Positions 21,796 through 32,949 of a stretch of DNA of 64,000 bases are shown here, piece after piece. The notes beneath the pieces were generated by a model, which saw only the letters and a program-made list of their open reading frames with translations, had not been told where the DNA came from and ran no database searches. Location: positions 57,719,286 to 57,783,285 of the forward strand of contig OY747702.1 of assembly GCA_963556495.2 (NCBI GenBank), read 5' to 3'. This DNA comes from Valencia hispanica. Lineage: Eukaryota; Chordata; Actinopteri; Cyprinodontiformes; Valenciidae. The stretch's first letter is position 1; each line of letters begins with the position of its first letter. A program made the translations under genes and the position numbers.

Positions 21796-22925
21796 TGCTT
21801 ATTTGAAAATAATATCCGTCCTTCTTTCTTTTCTCAAGACCTCAATGGCTCTTTTGTACAGTTTATCTTTGTGCTTCAGGTCAGAGAAAGTCCTTTTCTG
21901 TGGACATGGAGACTAATGCTGAAAGATGTCTCTGTCCCTGGTCGTGCTTCTTGAAAAATCCTTTTTGAAAATGGAGTGGAAAGTTTATCTGCCGCCAAAT
22001 CTATCCCTTTTCCCCCACCTTCAAGCATTATGAATAAAATTAAAAACATTCCAAAGAATAAATGTGTGCACATTTTTAAAGATGTGCTTTGCTAGCAACA
22101 GATTGCACTGATAACTGTGTTCTGACCATCCAATAAGAGCGGCAAAAAATTCTGACATCATTGTTGGCCAACCTTGTGAGGCGAATCTGAAAGCTGATTG
22201 GTAAAAAAAAAACAGTTTGGTTGTAATATAGTTTACTTCTTATAGGCCTGCTCTACTGATTCTAAAGGCCTTGAGCAGATTAGATTACCCCTAGGGACAC
22301 ACAGAGACAGAAATCTGATTGGATGAAATATCAATAATCCACAGATATGTAGGGAAGCTGCACAGCCAAGAGAAATGTTAGACAAAAAAAAGAATAGAAT
22401 TTATTGGAAATTAATTTATACAATTGTATTAAACATTATAATTTAGGTTGGAAATATAGGTTAGTGTTTTATTGGTTATTTTGAATGTTGGACCAGGTTA
22501 ACATGCAAAGATATTGAGTCCAGTTAAACAAACAAACAAAGCCAACACAACTTCAGTTCTGGAATACAGCCTTTGCCGGTTTATTAGTTTACTTACCTTC
22601 TCTGAACAGGACAGAGCAAAGATGACATACAGTTCTGTTGCCTACCAATACCCCAGCAAAACTCTCCGGCAAGCCCCCGACTAGACTCCTTTTTCTCTTA
22701 TTAACACACAGATTTCTATAACTAATTCGTGCGTCATATTGATACAGATTTTTCCTGTTAGCTTATCAACGTACTCTGAGAGAACATGTTCTGCTAGCCA
22801 AGTTTATAATTTATCCTGTCAGACTGACCCGACCTTCCTTCTCTAAATAAGCACACAAATTCCTTCACGTAGCATTTTTGATAAAATCATTTTGGACTTT
22901 CATCATTTTACCACAACAGTTTCTG
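21796..22925. other. No gene seen
   Basis: AT-rich sequence with short frames. No repeat termini were recognised. Confidence 0.4.
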
Positions 22926-22997
22926 ATTGCATACATGACTATAGGATAAGCTAAAATCAGCATGAAACACACACAAAACATATGAAACATGAAAAAG

Positions 22998-24920
22998 TTA
23001 CTCTAAACAAATGATTTTTAGCCTTGATTTAAAAGAACTCAGTATTTCAGCAGCTTTGCAGTTGTCTGTGAGTTTGTTCCAGATTAGAGGAGCATAGAAA
23101 CTGAAACCTGCTTCTCCGTGTTTGGTTCTAATTCTAGGGATGCTGAGTAGACTGGAATTAGAGGACCTGAGGGGTCTGGGGGGTTGGTATAGTGAGAGTA
23201 GATCTTGAACATACTTTGGTACTAAGCCATTCAATAATTTATAAAGTAGTACAAGTATTTTAAAATCTAGTCAAAACTATTTTGAAGTCTATTCTTTGAG
23301 CTACAGGGAGCCAGTGTAAGGACTGGTTCTAGTGAGGAACACGAGCAGCAGCGTTCTGGATCAGCTGCAGCTCTCTCACTAAGATTTTAGGCTGAGCTGT
23401 GAGGACGCTGTTGCAGTAATCAATCCGACTAAAGATAAACATGGATGAGGTTTTTGAGGTCCTGTTTTGACATCAGTCCTTTAATCCTAGAAATGTTCTT
23501 CAGGTGATAGAAGGCTGACCTTGTGATTGCTTTAATGTGACCCTTGAGATTCAGGTCGGACTCAATGACTTAGATCTCAAGTATTAGATTTCAGGCCTGA
23601 TCTGTAGTTTTTTGCTGTTTTAAGTGAAGCTGTGTGCTGACTCTTGATCGTTCCTCTTTAGGTCCAAAAATAATTAGCCTACTTCAGTTTTGTTTCTGTT
23701 CAGCTGGAGAAAGTTATGGCACATTGTTGTATTCTACTTTTTTGAGGCTATTTTTTATTATGCAGTACATATGTTTTAATTATATCTTTTTTAAGCTTTA
23801 GAAGTAATAGGCCTGTTTATATTATTCAGGGTAGTAAAACATGACTCTGTTACCAGTATTTTATAGGGTTGAAGGTTTTAAGTAAACAAACTCTTGAGTA
23901 AAGATATGAACTGAAAGCAGGGAGGATCAGCTATAACTCTAGTTCATGTTACAACCCAGTAAATGGTACTCATGGTACGGTCAAGAGACCTGGAGAAAAT
24001 AAATGACCTGTCAAGATGTAGAAGGAGGAGAGAGGAGTCATGTGATACGTTCTTTGTTCTTTTTGAAATAAAAATGATACAGCCTTGTAAGAGAACGAGT
24101 CAGTCAGATCTTGTCTGGCTCCCATCTGCAGGTGCGTCTTAAAAGAATATATGTTTGTGTGTGTTGTTTTTTACTCTCTGTCTCTCAGCTCTGGGTCTTA
24201 TTTTGAAACAGTTCCCGCTGGGGTTTTGGAGTTCGGCGCCCCCACCTCTCTGAGCAGGAAGTGAGTTGCAGAGCACATTATGATAGAAGCCGACAACATC
24301 CATCCATTTATTTGCTCGATGCATTTGCATGGGTTCAAAGTCACATGGTGACATTGTAATGTAGAGCTAAATATCATCTGCATAGTTGTGGTAGCTAATC
24401 TTATTGGTTGTTATAATCTGGCCTAGTGGAGTATGTTGATATTAAATAAGAGGGGTCCCAGGATGGTACCCTACATGTGATTTCTGTTCGTTCTGAAGAA
24501 AAGTTTCCTATTGAAACAATGAAGTCCCTGCTCTTTAGGTAAGACTCAAACCACCCAAGTACCGTGCCAGAGAGTCCGATCCAGCTCTCCAGTCATTTTA
24601 ATAGTACATCATGATCAACAGTGTCAAATGCTGCACTGAGGTCCAAAAGTACCAGCACTGTGGTTCTACCACGGTCTGTATTTATGCGCATGTCATTGAA
24701 AACTTTGACGAAGACAGTCTCTGTGCTCTGGTGAGCACGGAAACCAGACTGAAAAACATCAAGGCGGTTGGGCATTGTTATGAAGCTATTTAACTGTTGA
24801 AACAGCTTTTTCAATAATCTTACTGATGAATGGAAGATTAGGCCTGTAGTTCTGCATTAACGTATTGTCCAGATTGTTCTTTTTTAGCAGTGGTTTAATA
24901 ACTGCTGTTTTTAAAGCCTG
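22998..24920 (-). pseudogene. LINE B copy 1 reverse transcriptase, broken
   Basis: From 24814 the minus strand reads LNSFITMPNRLDVFQSGFRA, then VLVLLDLSAAFDTVDHDVL (first catalytic Asp). Farther on, YADD is present near 24375-24395 but is followed at once by a TAG where copy 2 has TQLY. The solo LTR splits the region between NKTEV and the cysteine-poor linker. The last part (23234-22998) encodes SIPRIRTKHGEAGFSFYAPL and WNKLTDN, the usual C-terminal tail. Several stops and small indels lie between. Confidence 0.75.
23725..24295. mobile_element. Solo LTR
   Basis: A 571-bp block starting TGTTGTATTC and ending GCCGACA, flanked by direct ACAT repeats (23721-23724 and 24296-24299). Copy 2 of the host LINE reads straight through this point (GGCACATCCATCC), which proves an insertion. 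TG...CA ends, a 4-bp duplication, an internal AATAAA (about 24068) and no coding sequence fit a solo LTR left by LTR-LTR recombination. Whether the parent was Ty3/Gypsy or a retrovirus-like element cannot be judged. Orientation is uncertain; the AATAAA suggests plus. Confidence 0.65.
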
Positions 24921-25634
24921 GGGGAAGACACCTGACACTATTTAAATCAGATCAGACGCAATGACAGGGAACATTTTTATAAGGAAATTTGTGGGTAGAT
25001 TATCAGGACAGCAAAAGGAGGAGCTTAATTGATTAATGATGTCTTGAAGGTTTTTTTTGGTTTAATTCATGGAATTCTGACATCCTTTTCTCTACATTGT
25101 TGTTCATTGGGGATAACATTGGTAGTGGGTTCGGTACTGAGGTACAGACTGACCGTTTAACTGTTAGAGTCTTTTCAGTTTAAAAACTCAGGGCTGCTGT
25201 CACTGGAGGATTAGTTAGCCTTTTCACTGTTGCAAACAGAGTCCATGAGTTATTAATGTTTCTGTTAATGATTTCAGAGAGGAAAGATTCCCTTGCATCT
25301 TTTAAAGTTAACTGATATCTGTTCAGTTTCTCTTTGTAGATCTCACAGTGAACCTGGAATCGAGTTTTCCGCCATTTTCTCTGGACTCGTCAACACTCCC
25401 TTTTTTCACTACGTACCAGTGGATCGCTTGTCCACTGAGACTTCTTTCTACCTGAGACTACTTTCACTTTAGTTGGAGACATGGAATAAATGATGTCTGA
25501 GATTTTAATGGGGAAATAATGTACCAGCATGTTTACCAAGTTTGAGTTGGCAGATGATGGGGTTGTGGTGGAAGGTTAAATCCTTTTAGTAGCTTCAACT
25601 GAACTGTCCCAAAGAAAAAAGTTTTTTGTTTTTT

Positions 25635-26330
25635 TTACAGCGGTCTCACTGTGGCTAGATAGATGGTACTTTCAAAGAAAACACAGAAATTGTCAGATAA
25701 TGCAATGTCAATTACCGAGATGTTGGATATATTTAAAACTTTGCTGATAATTAAGTCCAGAGTGTGTCCTCGATTGTGTGTTGGTTGTTTGACATGCTGG
25801 AACAGGCCGAAGTTATGAAGAGAGTCACCTAAAATTTTTGCTAGTCTATTTTGGGGGTTGTCGATATGGATGTTGAAGTCTCCCACAATGATTAATTGGT
25901 CATAGTCGATACATATTACAGAAAGAAGGTTCATGAAATCATTAAAGAAGTTAAAGCCAAGTTCTGGGGGTTCATATAAACGTAGAAATAGGCTAATTTA
26001 CCTGGGTAGCTATGTATTCAAAAGAGTCGAATGTGCCCTGGGTTGTCTTTTTAAAGTTCAGTGAGTTATGAAAAGTTGTGGCTATGCCCCAACTCATCTG
26101 TATTTCCTGCTTTCGCTTAAAAAAATTGCAATTTGGAGAAGTAGATTCTATCAATGCAGCTGTTTCATTATTCACGTCTAGCCAGGTTTCTGATAAAAAA
26201 AGAGCGTGTATATTATCCTTAGTGATTAAGTCATTGATTAGCAATGACTTCCCTGACAAAGACCTAATGTTTAATCAAGCTAACTTAAGCAGTTTGATAT
26301 TGGGTAGCTGAACCTTCTGACAGGTCACCA
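25635..26330 (-). pseudogene. LINE B copy 1 endonuclease, broken
   Basis: From 26259 the frame encodes GKSLLINDLITKDNIHALFL followed by SETWLDVNN (catalytic Glu motif). After a break, from 25934, it encodes LIIVGDFNIHIDNPQNR and GHTLDLIISK (Asp/Asn and Asp motifs), and ends with ALSDNFCVFFE, where copy 2 has the catalytic His (SDHF). So this copy has lost the key SDH histidine as well as the open frame. Confidence 0.75.
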
Positions 26331-27480
26331 GTTTAAGGTTTGGTTTAAGATGAGAGCGTTTGGTTAAAGGCTTTTGTTTTCTGCTGCTTATAAGCATAGG
26401 AAAGCTACTCTCAGGAGACGATTGGACGATTGGAGTAGAATTACTGTCTGGTTCCCTTCTACAGTTGCTTGCAAAAGTATTCGGCCCCCTTGAACTTTTC
26501 CACATTTTGTCACATTACAGCCACAAACATGAATCAATTTTATTGGAATTCCACATGAAAGACCAATACAAAGTGGTGTACACGTGAGAAGTGGAACAAA
26601 AATCATACATGATTCCAAACATTTTTTACAAATAAATAACTGAAAAGTGGGGTGTGCGTAATTATTCAGCCCCCTTTGGTCTGAGTGCAGTCAGTTGCCC
26701 ATTGACATTGCCTGATGAGTGCTAATTACTAAATAGAGTGCACGTGTTTTTAATCTAATGTCAGTACAAATACAGCTGCCCTGCGACAGCCTCAGAGGTT
26801 GTCTAAGAGAATTTTGGGAGCAACAACATCATGAAGTCCAAAGAACACACCAGACAGGTCAGGGATAAAGTTATTGAGAAATTTAAAGCAGGCTTAGGCT
26901 ACAAAAAGATTTCCCAAGCCTTGAACAACCCACGGAGCACTGTTCAAGCGATCATTCAGAAATGGAAGGAGTATGGAACAACTGTAAACCTACCAAGACA
27001 AGGCCGTCCACCTAAACTCACAGGCCGAACAAGGAGAGCGCTGATCAGAAATGCAGCCAAAGAGGCCCATGGTGACTCTGGACGAGCTGCAGAGATCTAC
27101 GGCTCAGGTGGGGGAATCTGTCTATAGGACAACTATTAGTGGTGCACTGCACAAAGTTGGCCTTTATGGGAGAGTGGCAAGAAGAAAGCCATTGTTAAAG
27201 GAAAACCATAAGAAGTCCCGTTTGCAGTTTGCCACAAGCCATGTGGGGGACACAGCAAACATGTGGAAGAAGGTGCTCTGGTCAGATGAGACCAAAATGG
27301 AACTTTTTGGCCAAAATGCAAAACGCTGTGTGTGGCAAAAAACTAACACTCCACATCACTCTGAACACACCATCCCCACTGTCAAATATGGTGGTGGCAG
27401 CATCTTGCACTGGGGGTGCGTCTCTTCAGCAGGGACAGGGAAGCTGGTCAGAGTTGATGGAAAGATGGATGGAGCCAAAT

Positions 27481-28982
27481 AATTCAATTCAATTCAATTA
27501 AATTAAATTCAATTCAATTCAATTCAATTCAATTCAATTCAATTCAATTCAATTCAATTTATTTATATAGCGCCAATTCACAACAGATGTCATCTCAAGG
27601 CACTTAACAAGAAGTCATTTCAATACATTTATACAAACATTCCAATCAGTTAAAAAGTTTCCTATTTAAGGAATCCAAGCAGATTGCGTCAGTCATTGGA
27701 GTGAGGTTGGGCCCCGTTGATGCAGACTTTCCAACCACAGCAATCCTTCAGCAATCCCTCATACTGAGCAAGCATGTAGCGACGGTGGAGAGGAAAAACT
27801 CCCCTTTAACAGGAAGAAACCTCCAACAGAACCAGGCTCAGTAGGAGCGGCCATCTGCCACGAACGTCTGGGGGTTTGAGAAGACAGAGCAGAGACACAG
27901 AAGGAACAGAAGATCTGACATGAGAGAACTTTCTATCTTACAGAAAGTAAAAAGTTAATAACAGGACACAGTGGATGTTCAGTTACTGGGAGGATCATCC
28001 CAGTCAATGCCCCCGTCCAACAGGGCATTGCAGCCAAGCAGGATACCAGACCAGGTATATCTTCTATGGAGAGAAAAACACTGAGAGAAAACAAAGTTAG
28101 CGGTCGAAATAACAGAATGTACTGTAATACAACTGGAGAGTCATAGGAGAAAAGGAGGTAGCAGAGTGAAGAAAATTGGTAAGTCTGTCCTCCAGCAGTC
28201 TAAGCCTATAGCAGCATAACTACAGAGATAGCTCAGGATGACCTTAGCCACTCTAACTATAAGCTTTATCAAAAAGGAAAGTTTTAAGCCTGGCCTTAAA
28301 AGTAAACAGAGTGTCTGCCTCACGGACTAAAGCTGGGAGCTGGTTCCACAGGAGAGGAGCCTGATAACTAAAAGATCTGCCTCCCACTCTACTTTTAGAA
28401 ATCCTAGGAATTACAAGTAAACCTGCAGTCTGAGAGTGAAGGGCTCTGTTAGGAACATATGGAACAATTAGATCTCTGATGTATGATGGAGCTTGATTAT
28501 TAAGGGCTTTGTAGGGAAGCTAAAACAGGAGAAATGTGATCTCTCTTTTTAATATTCATCAGAACTCTTGCTGCCGCATTTTGGATCAACTGAAGGCTTT
28601 TAATGGCATTTTGTGGACTTCCAGATAGTAAAGAATTACAGTAGTCCAGCCTTGAGGTAACAAATGTATGGACTAGTTTCTCAGCATCACTCCTGGACAG
28701 GATGTTTCTAATTTTAGCAATATTCCGGAGGTGAAAGAAAGAAATCCTAGAAACCTGTTTAATATGGGATTTAAATGTCAAGTCTTGGTCAAAAATAACG
28801 CCGAGGTTCTTTACGTTATTACTGGGGGCCAATTTAATGCCATCCAGATGAAGTGATTGACAAATCAGTTTCTGTTTAAGAACTTCTGGTCCAAAGACGG
28901 CAACTTCTGTTTTGTCAGAATTTAAAAGCAAAAAGTTTAGGGTCATCCATGTTTTTATGTCTTCCAGACATGCCTGTAATCT
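27481..28982 (-). mobile_element. LINE family A 3' half inserted in Tc1
   Basis: The plus strand opens with a run of AATTC units (27481-27560, one AAATTAAATT variant), then the full family A 3' UTR and the C-terminal part of ORF2. It stops abruptly at 28982, a typical 5' truncation from incomplete reverse transcription. I see no target-site duplication; the junctions are AAAT|AATTC and TAATCT|ACAGGG. It is the longest and best kept family A copy here, so probably the youngest insertion in this nest. Confidence 0.85.
28300..28976 (-). pseudogene. LINE A ORF2 C-terminus (RT thumb and tail)
   Basis: From about 28976 down, the frame encodes ACLEDIKTWMTLNFLLLNSD, KNLGVIFDQDLTFKSHIKQV, TSRLDYCNSLLSGSPQNAI and QLIQNAAARVL, the region after the YADD motif in L2/CR1/Rex1 LINEs. 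A stop at 28500 follows VLASLQSP; a short deletion there removes the LHWLPxxxRI segment. A shifted frame carries ALNNQAPSYIRDLIVPYV, RISKSRVGGRSFSYQAPLLW and NQLPALVREADTLF. The polymerase core itself is not present. Confidence 0.75.
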
Positions 28983-29899
28983 ACAGGGCAATCTTGGAAG
29001 AAAACCTCTTGGAGTCTGCAAAAGACTTGAGACTGGGGCGGAGGTTCACCTTCCAGCAGGACAACGACCCTAAACATAAAGCCAGGGTAACAATGGAATG
29101 GTTTAAAACAAAACATATCCATGTGTTAGAATGGCCCAGTCAAAGTCCAGATCTAAATTCAATCAAGAATCTGTGGCAAGATCTGAAAGCTGCTGTTCAC
29201 AAACGCTGTCCATCTAATCTGACTGAGCTGGAGCTGTTTTGCAAAAAAGAATGGGCAAGAATTTCAGTCTCTAGATGTGCAAAGATGGTAGAGAGATACC
29301 CTAAAAGCCCGGCAGCTGTAATTGCAGCAAAAGGTGGTTCTGCAAAGTATTGACTCAGGGGGCTGAATAATTACGCACACCCCACTTTTCAGTTATTTAT
29401 TTGCAAAAAATGTTTGGAATCATGTACGATTTTCGTTCCACTTCTCACGTGTACACTACTTTGTATTGGTCTTTCAGGTGGAATTCCAATAAAATTTATT
29501 CATTTTTGTGGCTGTAATGTGACAAAATGTGGAAAAGTTCAAGGGGGCTGAATACTTTTGCAAGCCACTGTATATCAGAGGTCTTTTATTACCAGTTGGG
29601 GCATGGGCAGAATACATCGAGTGTTAGTCCCAGGGGCTTGATGCAGTCAAAGTTTCAGTGTTATGTCCCAATTCTAATTTGTGCCTTCAGTTTATCTGAG
29701 AAATTTCTAAAGGGAGAGTCATTTGTTGTAGAGTCAGAGAATGTTGGATTACTTGTAGAATGCTGTGGTGAGCGCTGTACGTTTTGTTCTCTGTTGATCT
29801 CTGCTGGTTGTGCAGCTGTTTGGGCAGGTGGCGTCATCTTGACTTGGTGTGTTTATTCTCTGATAGTATCTACAGGCTGTGCTTCGAGGTCAGCCCCCA

Positions 29900-30300
29900 G
29901 AACATATTCGATGTCAGCAATTTCAATCCAGCATTGTTGAGATAACGTTGGTTTTTCCTGAACAGATGCTCGACATATCCAAATATTTTAAAAATTTTAA
30001 TAAATGAGATTGATTTTTCAACAGATTTTCTCTTCAACCATTTATGGAGCATACAAAGTCTACTGTACCTTTCATCAGTCCCTTCAGGAACTGGTCCGCT
30101 GATAAAAATGTAGATGTTAAGTCCATCAAGTCTCTGTAGCAGATTAAAGAAAGTCTCTTTTCAGAATCTCTGACTGTTTTTTGGCTACATCAGTTGATCG
30201 TGTGTGGATAAAAAGTATTTCCAGTTTAGGGTGTTGATCTATGATTGGATTGGACGACAGGATTGTTTCTGATATTTCTCTCAATGAATGTTTGGATACG
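29900..30300 (-). pseudogene. LINE B copy 1 ORF1 esterase-like remnant
   Basis: Matches the copy 2 ORF1 region at 49752-50009 along its length: the CATTTATGGAGCAT block (CMLHKW), CTGGTCCGCTGAT (ISGPVPE) and AAGTCTCTGTAGCAGATTAAA. Multiple indels and stops remove any open frame. In copy 2 the same region encodes a SGNH-esterase-like domain. Confidence 0.6.
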
Positions 30301-30414
30301 AGTAAAGCTAGTATGGTTCCTCAGTAGTCATTTTCCATCAGTAATGGATATTAAATACTAAAATTATACTTATGTATCAACTTTTATTAATATAAGATAT
30401 AAACTTGCATCAGT

Positions 30415-30780
30415 TATTTTTGTTCTTTCTGTGTCTCTGCTCTGTCTTCTTGAACCCCCAGTCAGTCATGGCAGATGGTCACTCATACTGAGCCACGTTC
30501 TGGTTCTGCTGGAGGTTTGTTCGTTTTAAAGGGAGTTCTTCCTTTCCACTGTCGCTACATACTTGCTCAGTATGAGGGATTGTTGTGGTTGGAGTCTGCA
30601 TGAATGTCTTACAACCTCAAGTCAAGGACTTGATGCAATCTGCTCAGATTCCTTAAATAGAAAACTTTTAAACTGATTGAAATATTTGTATGATTGTATT
30701 GCAATGACTTTTCTTGTAAAGTGCCTTGAGATGACATCTGTTGCGAATCGGCGCTATATAAATAAACTGATTTGAATAGA
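30415..30780 (+). mobile_element. LINE family A 3' UTR fragment
   Basis: A plus-strand tail copy: CTGTGTCTCTGCTCTGTC, GTCATGGCAGATGG, CACTGTCGCTACATAC, then CGGCGCTATATAAATAAACT at the end. The AATTG repeat tail is almost gone. It is 5'-truncated and noncoding, and sits about 75 bp past the 5' limit of LINE B copy 1. Confidence 0.75.
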
Positions 30781-30784
30781 AACT

Positions 30785-32340
30785 ATCATCCTAGCGGTTT
30801 CAAATATCAATCTAAACTTCAATCTGAAGGGTCAGTTCTGTTTCTTAATCACTGGGGTCTGTTTGCATATTTTACAGTAAGAAATTGAGTTCTTGTGTGT
30901 TCGAATCCTTTTAAAGCTGACATGAGAGCAGAGTCTCTTTGGAGATGGAGAGGTCATAGTTCATCGTTACAACAGATACCAGGTCTCACAGGTGCATTTT
31001 TTCAGGGCAAAGACTTAGACACCTAACACCATGAATTCAAAAAAGTTATTAAAATCAATTCCTTAAAAATCATTGACATCTCAGTCATCTTTCGAAGTTT
31101 AAAATGCTTGAAATGACCAACTGTTGTCTCCTCAATAACCACTGTTTCTGTGATGCTCTGCTGTGAGATAACTCAACATGACCAAACAACTGAAGCATGT
31201 TGCTAAATTATCCCTTACCTATAATCTCTTTAATCTATAGCTTTATTGTGTTTGTTGCTTTATTACCTAAAAGTTTTTAGTTACACAAGCAGAGATCAGA
31301 CAGGAAACAAATTTAACAAAAGGTTAGAAGTTTATTTTACAAGACATTTCTGTCTTCTGTTGGCATGTGTTGCCTAGGAGGACAGAAGAAGAGTTAAAAC
31401 AACTTGGAGGATGGTAACTATGAGAGTGGTGAGATAAGATTAATTTATTACAGTTCCCCGGATTGGGTGACACCTCAGAGGGGAGTCTTGTTAGCTCTGG
31501 AGATGAACTGCTGGGTGTCTCATTGGACAATGGCGTGGTGCGACTTGTGGTTCACTGACAGGCTCAGATGTGTGAGAGTAAGGGTGAGCGACCTGACAGG
31601 CAGGCTATTGCTGAGGTGGATGGAGCTGCGAGGAGTGACTGTGGTAGCAGGCAAAAGTCCAGGCTAGATTGCTGTGTAGGTCTGTTCTGTTGGGAGGAAA
31701 GTTCAAACACAGAAGAACTCAGGAGGCAAATAGGACACACAAGGTCGGTGTATCATCAAAGAATAACTGAATTCGGAAGAGGAGGCTGGACTGCACCAAT
31801 AAGTTTGATCATCAGCAGGTATGAGAACTGGAGCTTGGCCAGCCACGCCTAATGGTAAAAACCTGCAGTACAGAAGAAAAGGTCAGACAAAGCATATACA
31901 CACAAACACACTCCAGTGGCAATTGTACTGAATTAGATGCAGCTGACATAAAACCACAGAGAGCAGAGCAATTCCAGAGACATTCAGCTTCCTAAATACC
32001 CATCATTCAAAATGCTTCAATCGGAACCCAGAGATCACATCTGAGATCAGATCAGGACATCGCTAAAATAACATAATCACCAATACAGTTATAAAATGTT
32101 TACAAATTTGTTTGGAATTAATTTAAAATATTTAGCTGCCAAGTCATGGTTTTGTTTGCTTGCATTAAACATTTACTGTTACAATAAACAAATATTTAAA
32201 AACTGTAATCTACTGTGCTAAAAACTGAAAATGTGGACTTCAGAAGGAGAATAGTGTCATTTATCACTCTGTCTTTTACTAAGGACAAAAAAAGATAAAC
32301 GATCATCTCTATATTTGTCTTTAATTGTAGATATTTTTAT
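30785..32340. other. No gene seen
   Basis: Open frames at 31404-31667 and 31568-31852 overlap in different frames and have no recognisable domain; I treat them as chance. No repeat ends were identified, although parts may belong to unrecognised elements. Confidence 0.4.
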
Positions 32341-32344
32341 ATAT

Positions 32345-32735
32345 TTGTTTTTAATTAGGTCCTCTAATTCCAGTCTACTCAGCATCCCTAGAGATACAAC
32401 TAAACACAGAAAATCAGCTTTCAGTTTCTATGCTCCCCTAATCTGGAACAAACTTCCAGACAACTGCAATGCTGCTGAAACACTGAGTTCTATTAAGTCA
32501 TAGCTAAATACCCATCTGTTTAGAGCTGCCTTTGATAAACTTTTTCATGTATCATATGTTTTGTGTGTGTTTCATGCTGTTTTTACTTTATCCTAAATTC
32601 ATGTCTGCTTTTGAGTAATATTTTTACGTGTCATATGCTCTGTGTATGTTTTTGTTGTTTTTATCCCCTAATCATGTAAAACACCTTGAATTACCTTGTT
32701 GTTGAAAGTATAAATAAAATAAATAAAATTCCCTT
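32345..32735 (+). mobile_element. LINE family B 3' end
   Basis: Encodes SNSSLLSIPRDTTKHRKSAF, SFYAPLIWNKLPDNCNAAET, then a stop and the 3' UTR ending ACACCTTGAATTACC ... ATAAATAAAATAAATAAAA. The same tail is found in family B at 38386-39605. It is 5'-truncated with a few substitutions in the KHGEA segment. Confidence 0.75.
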
Positions 32736-32789
32736 GCCTTTAATACATTTGTACAAGTAAAATGTGTTGTTGTTTATAAACCAAAAAAA

Positions 32790-32945
32790 AGGTTGATGTG
32801 TTCAGAGGAAGAAGCTATTAGTTCTCGACCCAGCAGTCCGGAGTTTGATTTCCGACCCTGGGACCTGCCCTGCATGTCTTCCCCCTTCTTACTCCACCCA
32901 GTACCTGTCTAGTAAACGCCACTAGTGACACAAAAAAAAACTTGG
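32790..32945 (+). mobile_element. tRNA-like SINE fragment with poly(A)
   Basis: AGTTCTCGACCCAGCAGTCC, a box B-like AGTTTGATTTCCGACC and CCTGCATGTCTTCCCCC occur in that order, ending in an A-rich run (32931-32940). The arrangement resembles a fish tRNA-derived SINE. Box A is weak. No folded tRNA can be drawn. Confidence 0.45.
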
Positions 32946-32949
32946 TAAT

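Larger units (their letters stand above)
26831..29352 (+). pseudogene. Tc1-like transposase, frameshifted and split
   Basis: The first frame (26831-27060) gives MKSKEHTRQVRDKVIEKF, the HTH region and GRPPKLTGRTRRALIRNAAK. A one-base insertion near 27060 shifts to the frame 27051-27480, which carries [37 protein letters not shown] (first Asp) and VDGKMDGAK. There the LINE insertion cuts it. The rest resumes at about 28983: [25 protein letters not shown] (second Asp), SPDLNSIKNLW and the C-terminus KGGSAKY. The catalytic Glu position reads Lys (SIKNLW, where copy a has PIENLW), so this copy would be inactive even if rejoined. Confidence 0.85.
26462..29570 (+). mobile_element. Tc1-like transposon, family 1 copy b, split by a LINE
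   Basis: It has the same terminal repeats as 14630-16175 (left end CAGTTGCTTGCAAAAGTATT with one change; right end CAAGCCACTG), with flanking TA at 26460-26461 and 29571-29572. A family A LINE (27481-28982) inserted inside the transposase gene between GGAGCCAAAT and ACAGGGCAATC. Without it the transposon is about 1.6 kb and better preserved than copy a. It lies inside LINE B copy 1. Confidence 0.9.
22930..30340 (-). mobile_element. LINE family B copy 1 (Rex1/L2/CR1-type), with nested insertions
   Basis: A minus-strand LINE aligning block by block with copy 2 (46995-50560). In genomic order it holds ORF2 tail and RT (22998-24900), EN (25635-26330) and ORF1 esterase (29900-30300). Two insertions break it: a solo LTR (23725-24295) and a Tc1 (26462-29570) that itself contains a family A LINE. 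Removing them rejoins matching LINE sequence. Its own length is about 3.7 kb. The 3' end is missing the CTATACAAATAAAG tail seen at 39570-39590. It is heavily mutated and inactive. Confidence 0.8.

Noticed and set aside
23725..24295. Solo LTR taken as evidence of an endogenous retrovirus
   Set aside because: No gag, pol or env sequence accompanies it. TG...CA ends with 4-bp duplications also fit Ty3/Gypsy elements, so the parent class is left open.
27481..27560. Regular AATTC units as a possible CRISPR-like or functional array
   Set aside because: It is the simple-sequence tail of a LINE, repeated at 481-512 with the same flanking UTR. It has no spacers.
28949..29353. Single 134-residue open frame as a separate gene
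   Set aside because: It is the C-terminal part of the Tc1 transposase, with a start codon supplied by the inserted LINE.
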